64,000 nucleotides of DNA from Moduliflexus sp964602655 (GTDB lineage: Bacteria > Moduliflexota > Moduliflexia > Moduliflexales > Moduliflexaceae): positions 43,012 to 107,011 of the forward strand of contig CAZRSF010000010.1 in NCBI GenBank assembly GCA_964602655.1. The letters run 5' to 3'. Shown one piece after another: positions 50,674 to 59,440 of this stretch; positions within the stretch are counted from its first letter, which is position 1; each line of letters begins with the position of its first letter. Made by a program: the position numbers and the translations under genes. The notes beneath the pieces were generated by a model. The model was not told the origin of the DNA. It made no database searches and saw only the letters and a list, made by a program, of their open reading frames with translations.

Positions 50674-51438
50674 ATGAAAATTTTACGCAACGCGCTGACA
50701 GTCTTGAGTATCGCCGTTCTTGCGGTATCAACGCTCTGTCAGCCATATTCAGCGCGCGCCGCGGACGGCGTGACGATCTATTATGAAGAAAACGCGCAGG
50801 TGGAACTTATCGGACCGGAAGGGGAGCGCGTGCTCGTTGACGTGTACCGTCCCAGCCTTCTGTCTGCGCCGCCGACCGACCAGGATATTCTCTTGACCAC
50901 GCATAAACACACTGATCACTACAGCAAGGCGTTATTGGATGAGTTCAACGGTCAGAAATTGACGAATGAAGAGGGCGAGATTTCTACGAAACTCGTGACC
51001 GTCAAAGGCATGGCGTCGGCGCATGCGCCGAATGAAGACATCCTCGCGGAAGGAGGCACCAATTATCTTTTCATTATTGACATCGGCGGATTGCGCGTCG
51101 TCCATTTCGGCGGGTTTGATCAGGACGCATTCACCCAGCAGCAGCTTGACGCAATGGGGAAGGTTGATGTCGCGATTATTTCCCTCTGGAATGAAAATGT
51201 GTCCGGCCCGAATACCCACATTATAGAATTGATGAATCAACTCAAGCCGCGCGTGATTATTCCGGCGCATACGGACAAGAAGACGCTTGATGTTGCTGTT
51301 CAGCAATGGAAAAGCGTTGCCGCGCTCGATAAATCCGCGCATATTCCGACAGGACTCTCCGATGAGACGCGCCTGATTTTTATCGGATACATGGCGCCGA
51401 CGTATCAGAAGTTATGGAATTTGCCGGCGTTCGAATAG
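50674..51438 (+). CDS. secreted metallo-beta-lactamase-fold protein, paralogue 1
   Basis: 254 residues. The signal peptide (VLSIAVLAVSTLCQPYSARA, cut near residue 30) precedes DGVTIYYEENAQVELIG. The metal motif HxHxDH is in LLTTHKHTDHYSKA (about residue 73). A later His is in ASAHAPNE and the last in IIPAHTDKK. In the usual HFGD position this copy reads HFGGFDQ, so the bridging Asp may be missing; paralogue 2 has HFGDIGQ. It resembles the UlaG/L-ascorbate-lactonase-like branch, but the substrate is unknown. It forms a tandem pair with the next gene, 39 bases downstream. Confidence 0.85.
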   Translation: MKILRNALTVLSIAVLAVSTLCQPYSARAADGVTIYYEENAQVELIGPEGERVLVDVYRPSLLSAPPTDQDILLTTHKHTDHYSKALLDEFNGQKLTNEEGEISTKLVTVKGMASAHAPNEDILAEGGTNYLFIIDIGGLRVVHFGGFDQDAFTQQQLDAMGKVDVAIISLWNENVSGPNTHIIELMNQLKPRVIIPAHTDKKTLDVAVQQWKSVAALDKSAHIPTGLSDETRLIFIGYMAPTYQKLWNLPAFE

Positions 51439-51477
51439 TATCATTATTAACAACGTATAAAAAACAAGGAAACTCGT

Positions 51478-52254
51478 ATGAAACGATTACAGCATGTTTT
51501 GGCAGGATTGATTGGCGTCAGTTGTCTGTTTCTTGGAACGTTGGCTTCGGCAAGCGCCGCCGACGGCGTGACGATTTATTACGAAGAAAACGCGCAGGTG
51601 GAAATCATCAGCCCTGCCGGAACGCGCGTATTGATTGACGTGATTCGTCCGTCAACGCTCTCAAGCGAAGTGAATCCGAATGACGTGTTACTCGTCACGC
51701 ATACCCACAACGATCATTACAAAAAAGACCTGTTCGAACCGTTTACCGGCGCGAAATTGATGGGCAAAGAAGATACGTTGACCGTGCAAGACGTGACGGT
51801 TCGCAGCATCGCCTCCGCACATAACGACGGCGACAAGATCGTCTCTGAAAAAGCGAATAACTATATTTTCTTAATCGAGACGGGCGGCTTGCGGATCGCG
51901 CATTTCGGCGACATCGGCCAGAAAGACATGACGCCGGAGCAATTGCAAATTCTTGGCAAAATTGACATTGCCATTACGCAGTTCGAAAACAGTTTCAGCA
52001 ATATGAATTTCTCGAATAAAAAGGGGATTCACTTGATGGAGCAAGTCATGCCGCGTTTAGTCATCCCGACACACAACGGCCTGGAAGCGTCGAAACTGCT
52101 GTCAACGCAATGGGGCGGCTACTATTCCGATCAAAAATCGGTCACGATTACTCCCGCCGATTTGACCGACAGCCCGAAAATGCTCTTTATGGGCATGATG
52201 GGGCCGTCGCTTGGTAAAATCACCGGCATTCCGGCGTGGGAAACCAGAAAATAA
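51478..52254 (+). CDS. secreted metallo-beta-lactamase-fold protein, paralogue 2
   Basis: 258 residues. The signal peptide (LIGVSCLFLGTLASASA) is followed by the same DGVTIYYEENAQVEII start as paralogue 1. The metal ligands are in LVTHTHNDHYKKD, the His of IASAHNDGD, the Asp of IAHFGDIGQ and the His of VIPTHNGLE, so the full set is present. It is likely an active periplasmic hydrolase. Overall identity to paralogue 1 is moderate, indicating an old tandem duplication. The gene is followed by a palindrome and then the ABC permease gene on the same strand. Confidence 0.88.
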   Translation: MKRLQHVLAGLIGVSCLFLGTLASASAADGVTIYYEENAQVEIISPAGTRVLIDVIRPSTLSSEVNPNDVLLVTHTHNDHYKKDLFEPFTGAKLMGKEDTLTVQDVTVRSIASAHNDGDKIVSEKANNYIFLIETGGLRIAHFGDIGQKDMTPEQLQILGKIDIAITQFENSFSNMNFSNKKGIHLMEQVMPRLVIPTHNGLEASKLLSTQWGGYYSDQKSVTITPADLTDSPKMLFMGMMGPSLGKITGIPAWETRK

Positions 52255-52260
52255 CGCTTC

Positions 52261-52293
52261 AGACCTCACAGGTTTCGAAAACCTGTGAGGTCT
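52261..52293. repeat. palindrome, GACCTCACAGGTC family
   Basis: 15-bp perfect arms (AGACCTCACAGGTTT) with a CGA loop lie between the metallo-beta-lactamase pair and the permease gene. No T-run. Confidence 0.8.
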
Positions 52294-52308
52294 TGTATCA
52301 TTCGAAAC

Positions 52309-53427
52309 ATGGTCATCCGCATTTTCAGAAACCATTCATCGCTTCAGCAGCGGCAGGCGGTCTGGGGCTGGCTGCTGATCAGTCCCTGGCTCATCGGAAT
52401 GCTCGTGTTCACGATTTTTCCGATGATCGCGAGCCTGGCAATGAGCCTGTTTCAGGTATCGTTCGATCCTGATGCCGTATCATTCGTTCGGTTGACGGAA
52501 ACCGGGCTGCGAACGCTTGCACGGCAAGGCATTTCGTCGGAAGAATTACGCTCGCTGGTCGGCCAGAAATTTTCCTCGAAAGACGCTTTCTTCGATGCGC
52601 TGACCGCGACTGCCGGAGCGCTGGAAAAACCCGCAAAAGATGCAATCTGGCAGGTGACGCAGAAAAGCTATTTTGTCGGCCTGACATACTGGAAACGCCT
52701 GCTGACGGATCCAGAAGTGCTGCCGGCGCTCAAAAAAACCCTGTACATCGGCGCGCTGATTGTCCCGGCAACGCTCGTGTTGGCAGTCGCATTCGCGCTG
52801 CTGCTGCACTCCGAGCATCTCAAGGGAACGCGCGTCTTCCGCGGCTTATTCTATCTGCCGGCGATTCTGCCGGTCGTCGCGACCACTCGCATCATCTTCG
52901 GCGTGTTGTACGGCTGGGTCAATTATTGTTTGGAACACTGGTTCGGCATCAGAACAATGGGCATCGGCGGAGTCAGTTGGTTCGATAACGTTGACCTGAT
53001 TTATTATCCGTTGATGCTCATCAGCGTGTGGGGCGTGGGGCCGACCATGCTGATCGCACTCGCCGGGCTGCAAAATATTCCGACCGAACTGTATGACGCC
53101 GCGTATGTGGATGGCGCGGGATGGTGGCGGCGTTTCGCGCATATCACGCTGCCGATGCTCAGCCCGGCGCTGTTTTATTGCGTGGTGATTGCGATGATGG
53201 GAATGATGCAATATTTCGCCGTGCCGTTTGCCCTGACCGGCGGCGCAACCGGAGCGCCCGGCGGCGCCACCTCGTTTATCATGATCTATTTCATCCGCCA
53301 TCTGCAATACGGCAATTATGGCTACAGTTCCGCGCTCGCCTGGCTGATTCTGTTCATTTCGTGCGCCATCGCGCTGCTCCTGTTCGGCACGAGGAAATAC
53401 TGGGTCTATTATGCGAATGAAGGATAA
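52309..53427 (+). CDS. carbohydrate ABC transporter permease (MalF/UgpA type) with inserted domain
   Basis: 372 residues. After the first helix (WGWLLISPWLIGMLVFTIFP) there is an extra soluble stretch of about 95 residues (SFDPDAV ... YFVGLTYWKRLLTD) before the core helices. The EAA loop PTELYDAAYVDGAGWWRRFAHITLPMLSP marks a sugar-type (CUT1) permease. LLHSEHLKGTRVFRGLFYLPAILPVV is typical of MalF homologues. It should form a heterodimer with the permease at 56013, although a large membrane glycosyltransferase gene lies between them. No binding protein or ATPase is nearby. The ATG lacks a clear ribosome site. Confidence 0.88.
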   Translation: MVIRIFRNHSSLQQRQAVWGWLLISPWLIGMLVFTIFPMIASLAMSLFQVSFDPDAVSFVRLTETGLRTLARQGISSEELRSLVGQKFSSKDAFFDALTATAGALEKPAKDAIWQVTQKSYFVGLTYWKRLLTDPEVLPALKKTLYIGALIVPATLVLAVAFALLLHSEHLKGTRVFRGLFYLPAILPVVATTRIIFGVLYGWVNYCLEHWFGIRTMGIGGVSWFDNVDLIYYPLMLISVWGVGPTMLIALAGLQNIPTELYDAAYVDGAGWWRRFAHITLPMLSPALFYCVVIAMMGMMQYFAVPFALTGGATGAPGGATSFIMIYFIRHLQYGNYGYSSALAWLILFISCAIALLLFGTRKYWVYYANEG

Positions 53428-53468
53428 CCTCACCTCAGAAAGAATGAATGTTAAAAAATAATCCGACC

Positions 53469-53552
53469 TGTCATGGCGAGGAGCGCCAGCGACGAAGCCA
53501 TCCCGTTGTTTCCGACGAGATGGCTTCGTCGCTGGCGCTCCTCGCCATGACA
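53469..53552. repeat. 34-bp perfect inverted repeat TGTCATGGCGAGGAGCGCC
   Basis: Arms at 53469-53502 and 53519-53552 are exact complements around a 16-base loop. The TGTCATGGCGAGGAGCG...CGACGAAGCCATC sequence resembles a repeat type common in several environmental phyla. Nothing in this window could mobilise it. Confidence 0.85.
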
Positions 53553-53610
53553 CCTTACGTTGGAATGTAAACTTTTATCTTCACAAAGCGCCGGAGATTG
53601 CAGGGAATTG

Positions 53611-55779
53611 ATGATGAACATACAGAACTCAACACGTTTTTGGGCAAGCTGGGGAGCGCTTCTGCTGTTCGGCACACTCCTCGTCTTCTGGGGGATTGGC
53701 CGCGAAAGCCTCTGGTTCGATGAGTCATACAGCGCCGCGATGGCCAGGAATTCGCTTGCGGATATTTTGCGCTACGCGCCGGGGGACGTGCATCCGCCGC
53801 TCTATTATCTTGCGCTACGGCTGTTCAGCGTTGTATTTGGCGATTCCGAAGCCGCGCTACGAGCATTCTCCGCATTCGGTTATCTCGCGCTCGCCGCGCT
53901 CGGTATCGGCCCGGTGCGCCGCATTTTCGGAGAACGCGGCGGGCTGATTTTCACGCTGCTCGCCGTCATGCTGCCGGTCAACGTCTCGATGGCGCAGGAA
54001 GCGCGAAGTTATAGCTGGACAGGTTTTTTTATCACCGCTGCCGTGTTATATGGCTATCTCGCTTACCGCGAAAACCGACGGCGCGACTGGCTGCTGTTCG
54101 GCGTATTGACCGAATTATCGCTCTATATGCACGTATATGGCGTGATCGCAATGGTCATATATTTCGTTTTTCTCGGCGGCCTGATTCTGTTGACGCGCCG
54201 CCGCCTGTTGAAAGCGTATCTGCTCGCGTCGGTTGCTGTCGCGCTGGTCTATTTGCCCTGGCTCTTCGTCTTTCTCCGGCAAATTTCCCTTGTGTCGCAA
54301 GATTTCTGGATTCAGACGCCATCCACGCTTGATCTGCTGAATGCCTTGATGTACCCGTTCGGCAATAAATGGGGCGCGTTGTTTTCGTATTATCCGCAAA
54401 TCAGCTACATCTGCCTGCTTGTCAGCGCCGCGCTGATGTACAAGGCGCTGCAATACGCCTTTCGCCATCGCGACAAAGAAGGCGTGTTTATCGTCATGAC
54501 CGCGCTGCTGCCGCTCCTGACTTCTGAAGCCGCGCTTTTCGTCTCGATCAGCCTGCAACGCCCGATCTACGTGCCGCGTTATCTGTTCACGGTTGTCGGC
54601 GTCGCCACGCTTTTGCTGATGGCTGGAATTCGCGCTCTGCCGTCACGCCGGACACAGATTGCCGCCTGCGTTGTCTTGTTCATCTTATTTATCCCGGAAC
54701 AGGCCGCGCTGAAACGTTTCCGGCTGAATGGCGCGATGCGCGAAACCGTCGCATTCATGAACACCCGCGTTGCGCCGGATGATGTGTTCGTTCATGCGGA
54801 CGAGCATTCGTTCGGCGCGTTTGCCTATTATTTCCCGAACAACCGGCACTATCTTTACATGCCGACCGGCTTTCGCGGCTATTCGACCTATGCGATTTTC
54901 GGAACGAACAACACGTTCGGCGATGATTACCGCGCTTTTGTTGCGGGCAAACAGACGGTCTGGCTTTGCACAAGGCCGACAGTGAACTACACTGACAGAG
55001 GGTTTCAGGATATTTCCGAAGCGGCGTTCACCGAAAAAAGCGGCATGTTTCAGGCGTCTATCATCCATCTGTTTCAATTTCCGACCTCATGGTGGACGTT
55101 CGAATTGACGAAATTTACGCGCAACCCGAACGAGGCGCTGGCGTCCGCGCCGCTGCCGGTTTCGCCGCTGACCATTACGCTGAATGGCTTTAAAAATCAA
55201 AAAGGACGCGCTTACGTCAGCGTCTATGATCGCGATTTGTTTCGATTGGCGGATGAATTCGTCTGGCGCGGCAAAACGCCCGGCGCGATTGAAGTTGCGC
55301 TGTTTGAGCGTCATCTTGCCGAAAATCCCGCGTTGACAGAAGAAGAGCGAAACTATCTCGCCGCGCTGTACACGCGCAAAGCGATGATGACCGTGCAGAT
55401 CGGCGCGAAACGCGAAGAGCGCGAGCATTACATGCTGACCAAAGACCTGAAATGGGATGACGCCACGCGCTTGCAGACGATTTTGCTGAAGCTGCTGCGA
55501 GCGCAAAGCAAGCCGATCTCCGGTGATCAGGTGGAATTTACATTCGAAAACATGCCATCTGGCTATTATCACGTCATGGCGTTTCATGATGAAAACAACA
55601 ATCAGATGTTAGACATGCGCGGCGCGGCGTTTGGGCCAGTATTTCAGGAAGGCGTCGGTCTGTCAGAGCAGATTGGCGCGCCGTTCGGCTTTTTATTTCA
55701 ACAGAATCTTACGCTTGTCAGTCCGGAGACATCGCAATTTCGCCTTCAAATGGCGTATCCGAGGATGTTAGGGTTATAA
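53611..55779 (+). CDS. GT39-type membrane glycosyltransferase fused to a DUF2141 domain
   Basis: 722 residues. Residues about 1-350 contain about nine helices. The first loop has RESLWFDESYSAAMARN (the Asp-Glu catalytic pair of the PMT/ArnT-type family) and DVHPPLYYLALRLF. The rest of the first 500 residues includes a soluble ArnT-like region (VFVHADEHSFGAFAYYFPNN). Residues about 510-722 contain a DUF2141-like domain: ITLNGFKNQKGRAYVSVYD, FENMPSGYYHVMAFHDENNN and GFLFQQNLTLVS. Sugar transfer from a lipid carrier to an exported acceptor is expected; the domain fusion is unusual. ATG 53611 has GGGAATTG upstream. The gene lies between the two ABC permeases. Confidence 0.8.
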   Translation: MMNIQNSTRFWASWGALLLFGTLLVFWGIGRESLWFDESYSAAMARNSLADILRYAPGDVHPPLYYLALRLFSVVFGDSEAALRAFSAFGYLALAALGIGPVRRIFGERGGLIFTLLAVMLPVNVSMAQEARSYSWTGFFITAAVLYGYLAYRENRRRDWLLFGVLTELSLYMHVYGVIAMVIYFVFLGGLILLTRRRLLKAYLLASVAVALVYLPWLFVFLRQISLVSQDFWIQTPSTLDLLNALMYPFGNKWGALFSYYPQISYICLLVSAALMYKALQYAFRHRDKEGVFIVMTALLPLLTSEAALFVSISLQRPIYVPRYLFTVVGVATLLLMAGIRALPSRRTQIAACVVLFILFIPEQAALKRFRLNGAMRETVAFMNTRVAPDDVFVHADEHSFGAFAYYFPNNRHYLYMPTGFRGYSTYAIFGTNNTFGDDYRAFVAGKQTVWLCTRPTVNYTDRGFQDISEAAFTEKSGMFQASIIHLFQFPTSWWTFELTKFTRNPNEALASAPLPVSPLTITLNGFKNQKGRAYVSVYDRDLFRLADEFVWRGKTPGAIEVALFERHLAENPALTEEERNYLAALYTRKAMMTVQIGAKREEREHYMLTKDLKWDDATRLQTILLKLLRAQSKPISGDQVEFTFENMPSGYYHVMAFHDENNNQMLDMRGAAFGPVFQEGVGLSEQIGAPFGFLFQQNLTLVSPETSQFRLQMAYPRMLGL

Positions 55780-55787
55780 AACATAAA

Positions 55788-55980
55788 TGCGTTTTGCCCT
55801 GAAAGGGCATGGGAGTAAAGCCAGAGGATTCATCCTCTGGGTAACGATTGCCCGGAGCAAATACGCCCTGAAAGCGAAGAAAGGTTTTCCATCGCCCCTT
55901 CAGGGCAAGTTTTTAAATGTTATTACCTTTCCTGGGGTTGACACCCCAGGCTGTATTCTGTTGCCCTTTCAGGGCAAAAA
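55788..55980. repeat. GCCCTGAAAGGGC-family repeat cluster
   Basis: Units: GTTTTGCCCTGAAAGGGC, GGGAGTAAAGCC with the hairpin AGAGGATTCATCCTCT, a second CGCCCTGAAAG, GCCCCTTCAGGGC, a hairpin CCTGGGGTTGACACCCCAGG, and GCCCTTTCAGGGC. The order of the first units matches 4000-4054. No gene is present between the glycosyltransferase and the second permease. Confidence 0.7.
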
Positions 55981-56012
55981 AATGAAGAATTAAAAAGATA
56001 GAAAAATCACTC

Positions 56013-57035
56013 ATGAACAAGAAACACGGTTTGCAGACAATTATTATAACGGGCGTTGCGAGTATCGCAGCGGGAATATTCATCTTGCCGCTTGTCTATG
56101 CGCTGATCAATTCCTTTAACTCTCCGGCGCAGACCGAGGCAGTGAATGCGCCGCTGCTTCCGGCAGAGCCGCAGATGTTTCGCTATGCCTGGCGCGAATA
56201 TCCGCTCTATGACGTGCCGATGCCGTCGGGCGAGATGAAAACGCTCGCGTTAGCCAACGGCGGGCGGCGGCAAAGTCAGTTCCTCGATCCGGAACAGCCT
56301 GAAGCCGGGTTACTCACCTGGAAAGGCGGACTCGGCAACGCGAAACAACGTTGGAGTTACCGCCTCAACACCGGCAATTACGCGGTGGCATGGTGGATGA
56401 GCAATTTTCTGCTGCTGCTGCGAAACACTGTCGTATATGCCGTCCTCAGCACGATTGGCGTGGTCGTCTCGTCGCTGGTGGTGGCGTATGGTTTCGCGCG
56501 TTTCGATTTCAAAGGGCGCGACGTATTATTTGTCGGCGTGATTGTCACATTGATGCTGCCGATGCACGTCATGATCGTCCCGAAATATGCGTTTTTCAAG
56601 TGGATCGGTTGGATGGGAACGTGGCTGCCGCTGATTGTTCCGGGCTATTTTGCCACGAATGCCCTATATGTCTTTCTGCTCCGCCAATTTTTGATCAACA
56701 TTCCGCGCGAACTCGACGAAGCCGCCTCGATTGACGGCGCGGGGCCGCTCCGAACGCTGTTTTCGATTCTCCTGCCGCAAGCCACGCCAGCGGTGTTGAT
56801 GGTGATCGTGTTTCATGTCGTCTATTGCTGGAACGATTTTTTTGAGCCGTCATTATATTTAGCCGGACTGCCCGCCAAATTTCCGATTTCCGTCGCAGTC
56901 GTCCAGCAGAATTTTTTACCAGGGCCGTTGATGCAGGCGATCAGCCTGTTAGCATCAGCCGTGCCGCTGCTGCTCTTTTTTGCCACGCAACGCTTTTTCG
57001 TCAAGGGGGTGGTGATCACCGGCGTTGAAAAATAG
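56013..57035 (+). CDS. carbohydrate ABC transporter permease (MalG type) with inserted loop
   Basis: 340 residues. The first helix is TGVASIAAGIFILPLVYALINSF. About 90 extra residues (NSPAQTEAVN ... YRLNTGNYAVAWWMS) separate it from the next. The EAA loop reads INIPRELDEAASIDGAGPLRTLFSILLPQ, typical of MalG/UgpE-type subunits. WMGTWLPLIVPGYFATNALYVFLLRQFL is the usual MalG segment. It should pair with the permease at 52309. Downstream is a GH3 beta-glucosidase, which fits uptake of the products of a beta-linked glycan. Confidence 0.88.
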   Translation: MNKKHGLQTIIITGVASIAAGIFILPLVYALINSFNSPAQTEAVNAPLLPAEPQMFRYAWREYPLYDVPMPSGEMKTLALANGGRRQSQFLDPEQPEAGLLTWKGGLGNAKQRWSYRLNTGNYAVAWWMSNFLLLLRNTVVYAVLSTIGVVVSSLVVAYGFARFDFKGRDVLFVGVIVTLMLPMHVMIVPKYAFFKWIGWMGTWLPLIVPGYFATNALYVFLLRQFLINIPRELDEAASIDGAGPLRTLFSILLPQATPAVLMVIVFHVVYCWNDFFEPSLYLAGLPAKFPISVAVVQQNFLPGPLMQAISLLASAVPLLLFFATQRFFVKGVVITGVEK

Positions 57036-57053
57036 ACGCGAAGTCTATAACTC

Positions 57054-57086
57054 AACCCTGCCAGGGTTTTGAACCCTGGCAGGGTT
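57054..57086. repeat. palindrome, AACCCTGCCAGGGTT family
   Basis: 15-bp perfect arms with a TTG loop lie between the MalG-type permease and the GH3 gene. Confidence 0.8.
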
Positions 57087-57137
57087 CTTTACTCATATTG
57101 TCGCTAATTATCAACACAGAATTGGAGGAAAATAGTT

Positions 57138-59345
57138 ATGAAAATTCGATTTCCCAGATTGTTGCTTACGCTGACTGTCTTTTGCATCTTGAACAGCCAG
57201 AGCTTCGCATTCGAAAAAGACCCAGCCATTGTTGAAAAGGTCGAGGCGTTGCTCACGCAAATGACGCTCGAAGAAAAAGTCGGGCAGGTGTCGCAGATTG
57301 CCAAAGATGTCCTTGAACAAGGGCGCGGCAGATTTGACGAGAATAATATGAAGCGGGTGATTGTGGAGTACGCGATCGGCTCGATTCTCAGCGGCGGCGG
57401 CGGTTATCCAGCCCCGAATTCGCCGCAGGAATGGGCGAAAATGACGAATACGTTCCAAAAATATACGGAACAGACGCGCTTGCAGATTCCCTTGATGTAC
57501 GGCGTGGACGCCGTGCATGGTCACACGACGGTCAAAGGCGCGGTCGTGTTTCCGTATGACATCAATATCGCCGCGTCATTCAACCCGGAATTGGCTGAAA
57601 AAAGCGCGGAATTAACATCGGACACGCTCGCCGCGACCGGCATTCAGTGGAACTTTGCGCCGGTGCTCGACATCGCCCGCAATCCGAAATGGGGACGCAC
57701 CTACGAAACCTTCGGCGAAGACCCGTATTTAGCTTCAATCATGGGAGCGCGAATGATTCAGGGCTACCAGAAAAGCGGGAAAGTCGCTGCCTGCGCCAAA
57801 CATTTCGTCGGCTACGGCGCGGCGGAAAGCGGTCTGGATCGCCAGCCTGCGGACATCTCTGAACGGACATTCCGGGAAGTGCTCTTTCCGCCATTCAAAG
57901 CGGCAGTTGACGCGGGTGTCCGCACATTTATGATCAACAGTGGCGAAGTCAACGGCGTCCCGGCACACGCCTCGAAATGGCTGCTGACCGATATTCTCCG
58001 CAAGGAATTCGGTTTCAACGGATTCGTCATCTCGGATTGGGAAGACCCGAAAAAGATTTTTGCGTATCACAAAGCCGCTCCTGACCTGAAACAGGCGATT
58101 GCGCGGACGTTCAACGCCGGGCTTGACATGAGCATGATTCCGATGACGCTGGAAGAAATCGAACTGCTGAAAGAAGCGGTCAACGAAGGGCTTGTGCCGA
58201 TGGAACGGCTTGATGACGCGGTACGAAACATTCTGTACGTGAAATACGAACTCGGCCTGTTCGAAAATCGTTATGTGGACGACACGCAGGCCGAAGCCGC
58301 CTTTACCAAGCCGGAACAGACGGAAATCGCTCGCATGTTGGCGCGGCAATCCATTACGCTGCTGAAAAATGCGTCGAACACGTTGCCGATTTCCAAAGTG
58401 GTCAAACGCATTCTTGTCGCCGGAAGCGGCGCTGACAGCAAAAGCGACCTGTGCGGCGGCTGGACGATTGATTGGCAAGGCGCAAAAGAAGAAGATTTGA
58501 TTCTCGGACACACCATGCTCGCCGCAATCAAAGAGAAAATCGGCGCGACGGCGCAGGTTGATTTTCTGCCGGAACAGGCCGGACGCGATCAGCTTGTCGA
58601 AGCCGGAAACGCCGCTGATGTCATTCTCGCCGTCGTCGGCGAAAAGGCGTATGCCGAAACGCCCGGCGACCGCCAGGATTTATCGCTGACGCCAGAACAA
58701 AACGCCATGCTGGACGCCTTGCAATCCACCGGAAAACCGGTCGCGCTGGTCGTCGTGTCCGGTCGTCCCTTGCTGATCGACGCGGCGGTACAGACGGCGA
58801 AAGCGGCGTTGTACGCCTATCTGCCCGGCACGGAAGGGGGCGCGGCCATTGCCGATGTGTTGTTCGGCGATTATAACCCGGCAGGACGGCTGCCGTTCTC
58901 GATTCCGAAACATCTCGGGCAACTGCCGCTGCGGTATAACGACCGAATCAATGCGACATACGAACCGTTGTTTCGGTTCGGCTACGGATTGAGCTACACA
59001 AAATTCAAATACGCTAATCTGCAAGCGCCGAAAACTGTAAAACAAGGCGAACCGCTGACCGTTTCAGTGGATGTGACCAATGCCGGGAACGTCGCCGGAG
59101 ATGACGTGGTTCTGGCATATTACACGAATAAATACGCTTCTGTCACGCCGCGCCGCCAGCAGTTGTGCGGATTTCAGCGCGTGTCGCTGCAACCGGGCGA
59201 GACCAAAACCGTCACGTTCACGGTCACGCCGGAACAGTTGATCGTCTATGGCGAAACGTTGCAGCCTGTCGAAGAATTGCGCCCGATTCTCTTGCAAATC
59301 GGTCAATTAAACGCAAAACTTGACATTGTCGCTGCGAATGAATAA
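57138..59345 (+). CDS. bglX: secreted beta-glucosidase, glycoside hydrolase family 3 (BglX type)
   Basis: 735 residues. The signal peptide (LLLTLTVFCILNSQSFA) directs export. The GH3 N domain has APVLDIARNPKWGRTYETFGEDP and the nucleophile Asp in NGFVISDWEDPKKI (about residue 300). The GH3 C domain and a fibronectin-III-like end (VSVDVTNAGNVAGDDVVLAYY) complete the BglX layout. It removes glucose or related sugars from the non-reducing end of beta-linked oligosaccharides in the periplasm. AATTGGAGGAAAAT is its ribosome site. Together with the adjacent permease it suggests a glycan-use locus. Confidence 0.94.
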   Translation: MKIRFPRLLLTLTVFCILNSQSFAFEKDPAIVEKVEALLTQMTLEEKVGQVSQIAKDVLEQGRGRFDENNMKRVIVEYAIGSILSGGGGYPAPNSPQEWAKMTNTFQKYTEQTRLQIPLMYGVDAVHGHTTVKGAVVFPYDINIAASFNPELAEKSAELTSDTLAATGIQWNFAPVLDIARNPKWGRTYETFGEDPYLASIMGARMIQGYQKSGKVAACAKHFVGYGAAESGLDRQPADISERTFREVLFPPFKAAVDAGVRTFMINSGEVNGVPAHASKWLLTDILRKEFGFNGFVISDWEDPKKIFAYHKAAPDLKQAIARTFNAGLDMSMIPMTLEEIELLKEAVNEGLVPMERLDDAVRNILYVKYELGLFENRYVDDTQAEAAFTKPEQTEIARMLARQSITLLKNASNTLPISKVVKRILVAGSGADSKSDLCGGWTIDWQGAKEEDLILGHTMLAAIKEKIGATAQVDFLPEQAGRDQLVEAGNAADVILAVVGEKAYAETPGDRQDLSLTPEQNAMLDALQSTGKPVALVVVSGRPLLIDAAVQTAKAALYAYLPGTEGGAAIADVLFGDYNPAGRLPFSIPKHLGQLPLRYNDRINATYEPLFRFGYGLSYTKFKYANLQAPKTVKQGEPLTVSVDVTNAGNVAGDDVVLAYYTNKYASVTPRRQQLCGFQRVSLQPGETKTVTFTVTPEQLIVYGETLQPVEELRPILLQIGQLNAKLDIVAANE

Positions 59346-59382
59346 TGTGTACATCTTTATGACACGTTATCGCCATGAAAAG

Positions 59383-59415
59383 AATTGTCAGACACTTTCG
59401 AAGTGTCTGACAATT
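59383..59415. repeat. palindrome, TGTCAGACAC family
   Basis: 15-bp perfect arms (AATTGTCAGACACTT) with a TCG loop lie in the 95-base spacer before the alpha/beta-hydrolase gene. Confidence 0.8.
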
Positions 59416-59440
59416 TCCTCTAAAAATCAGGAGAATCTCT

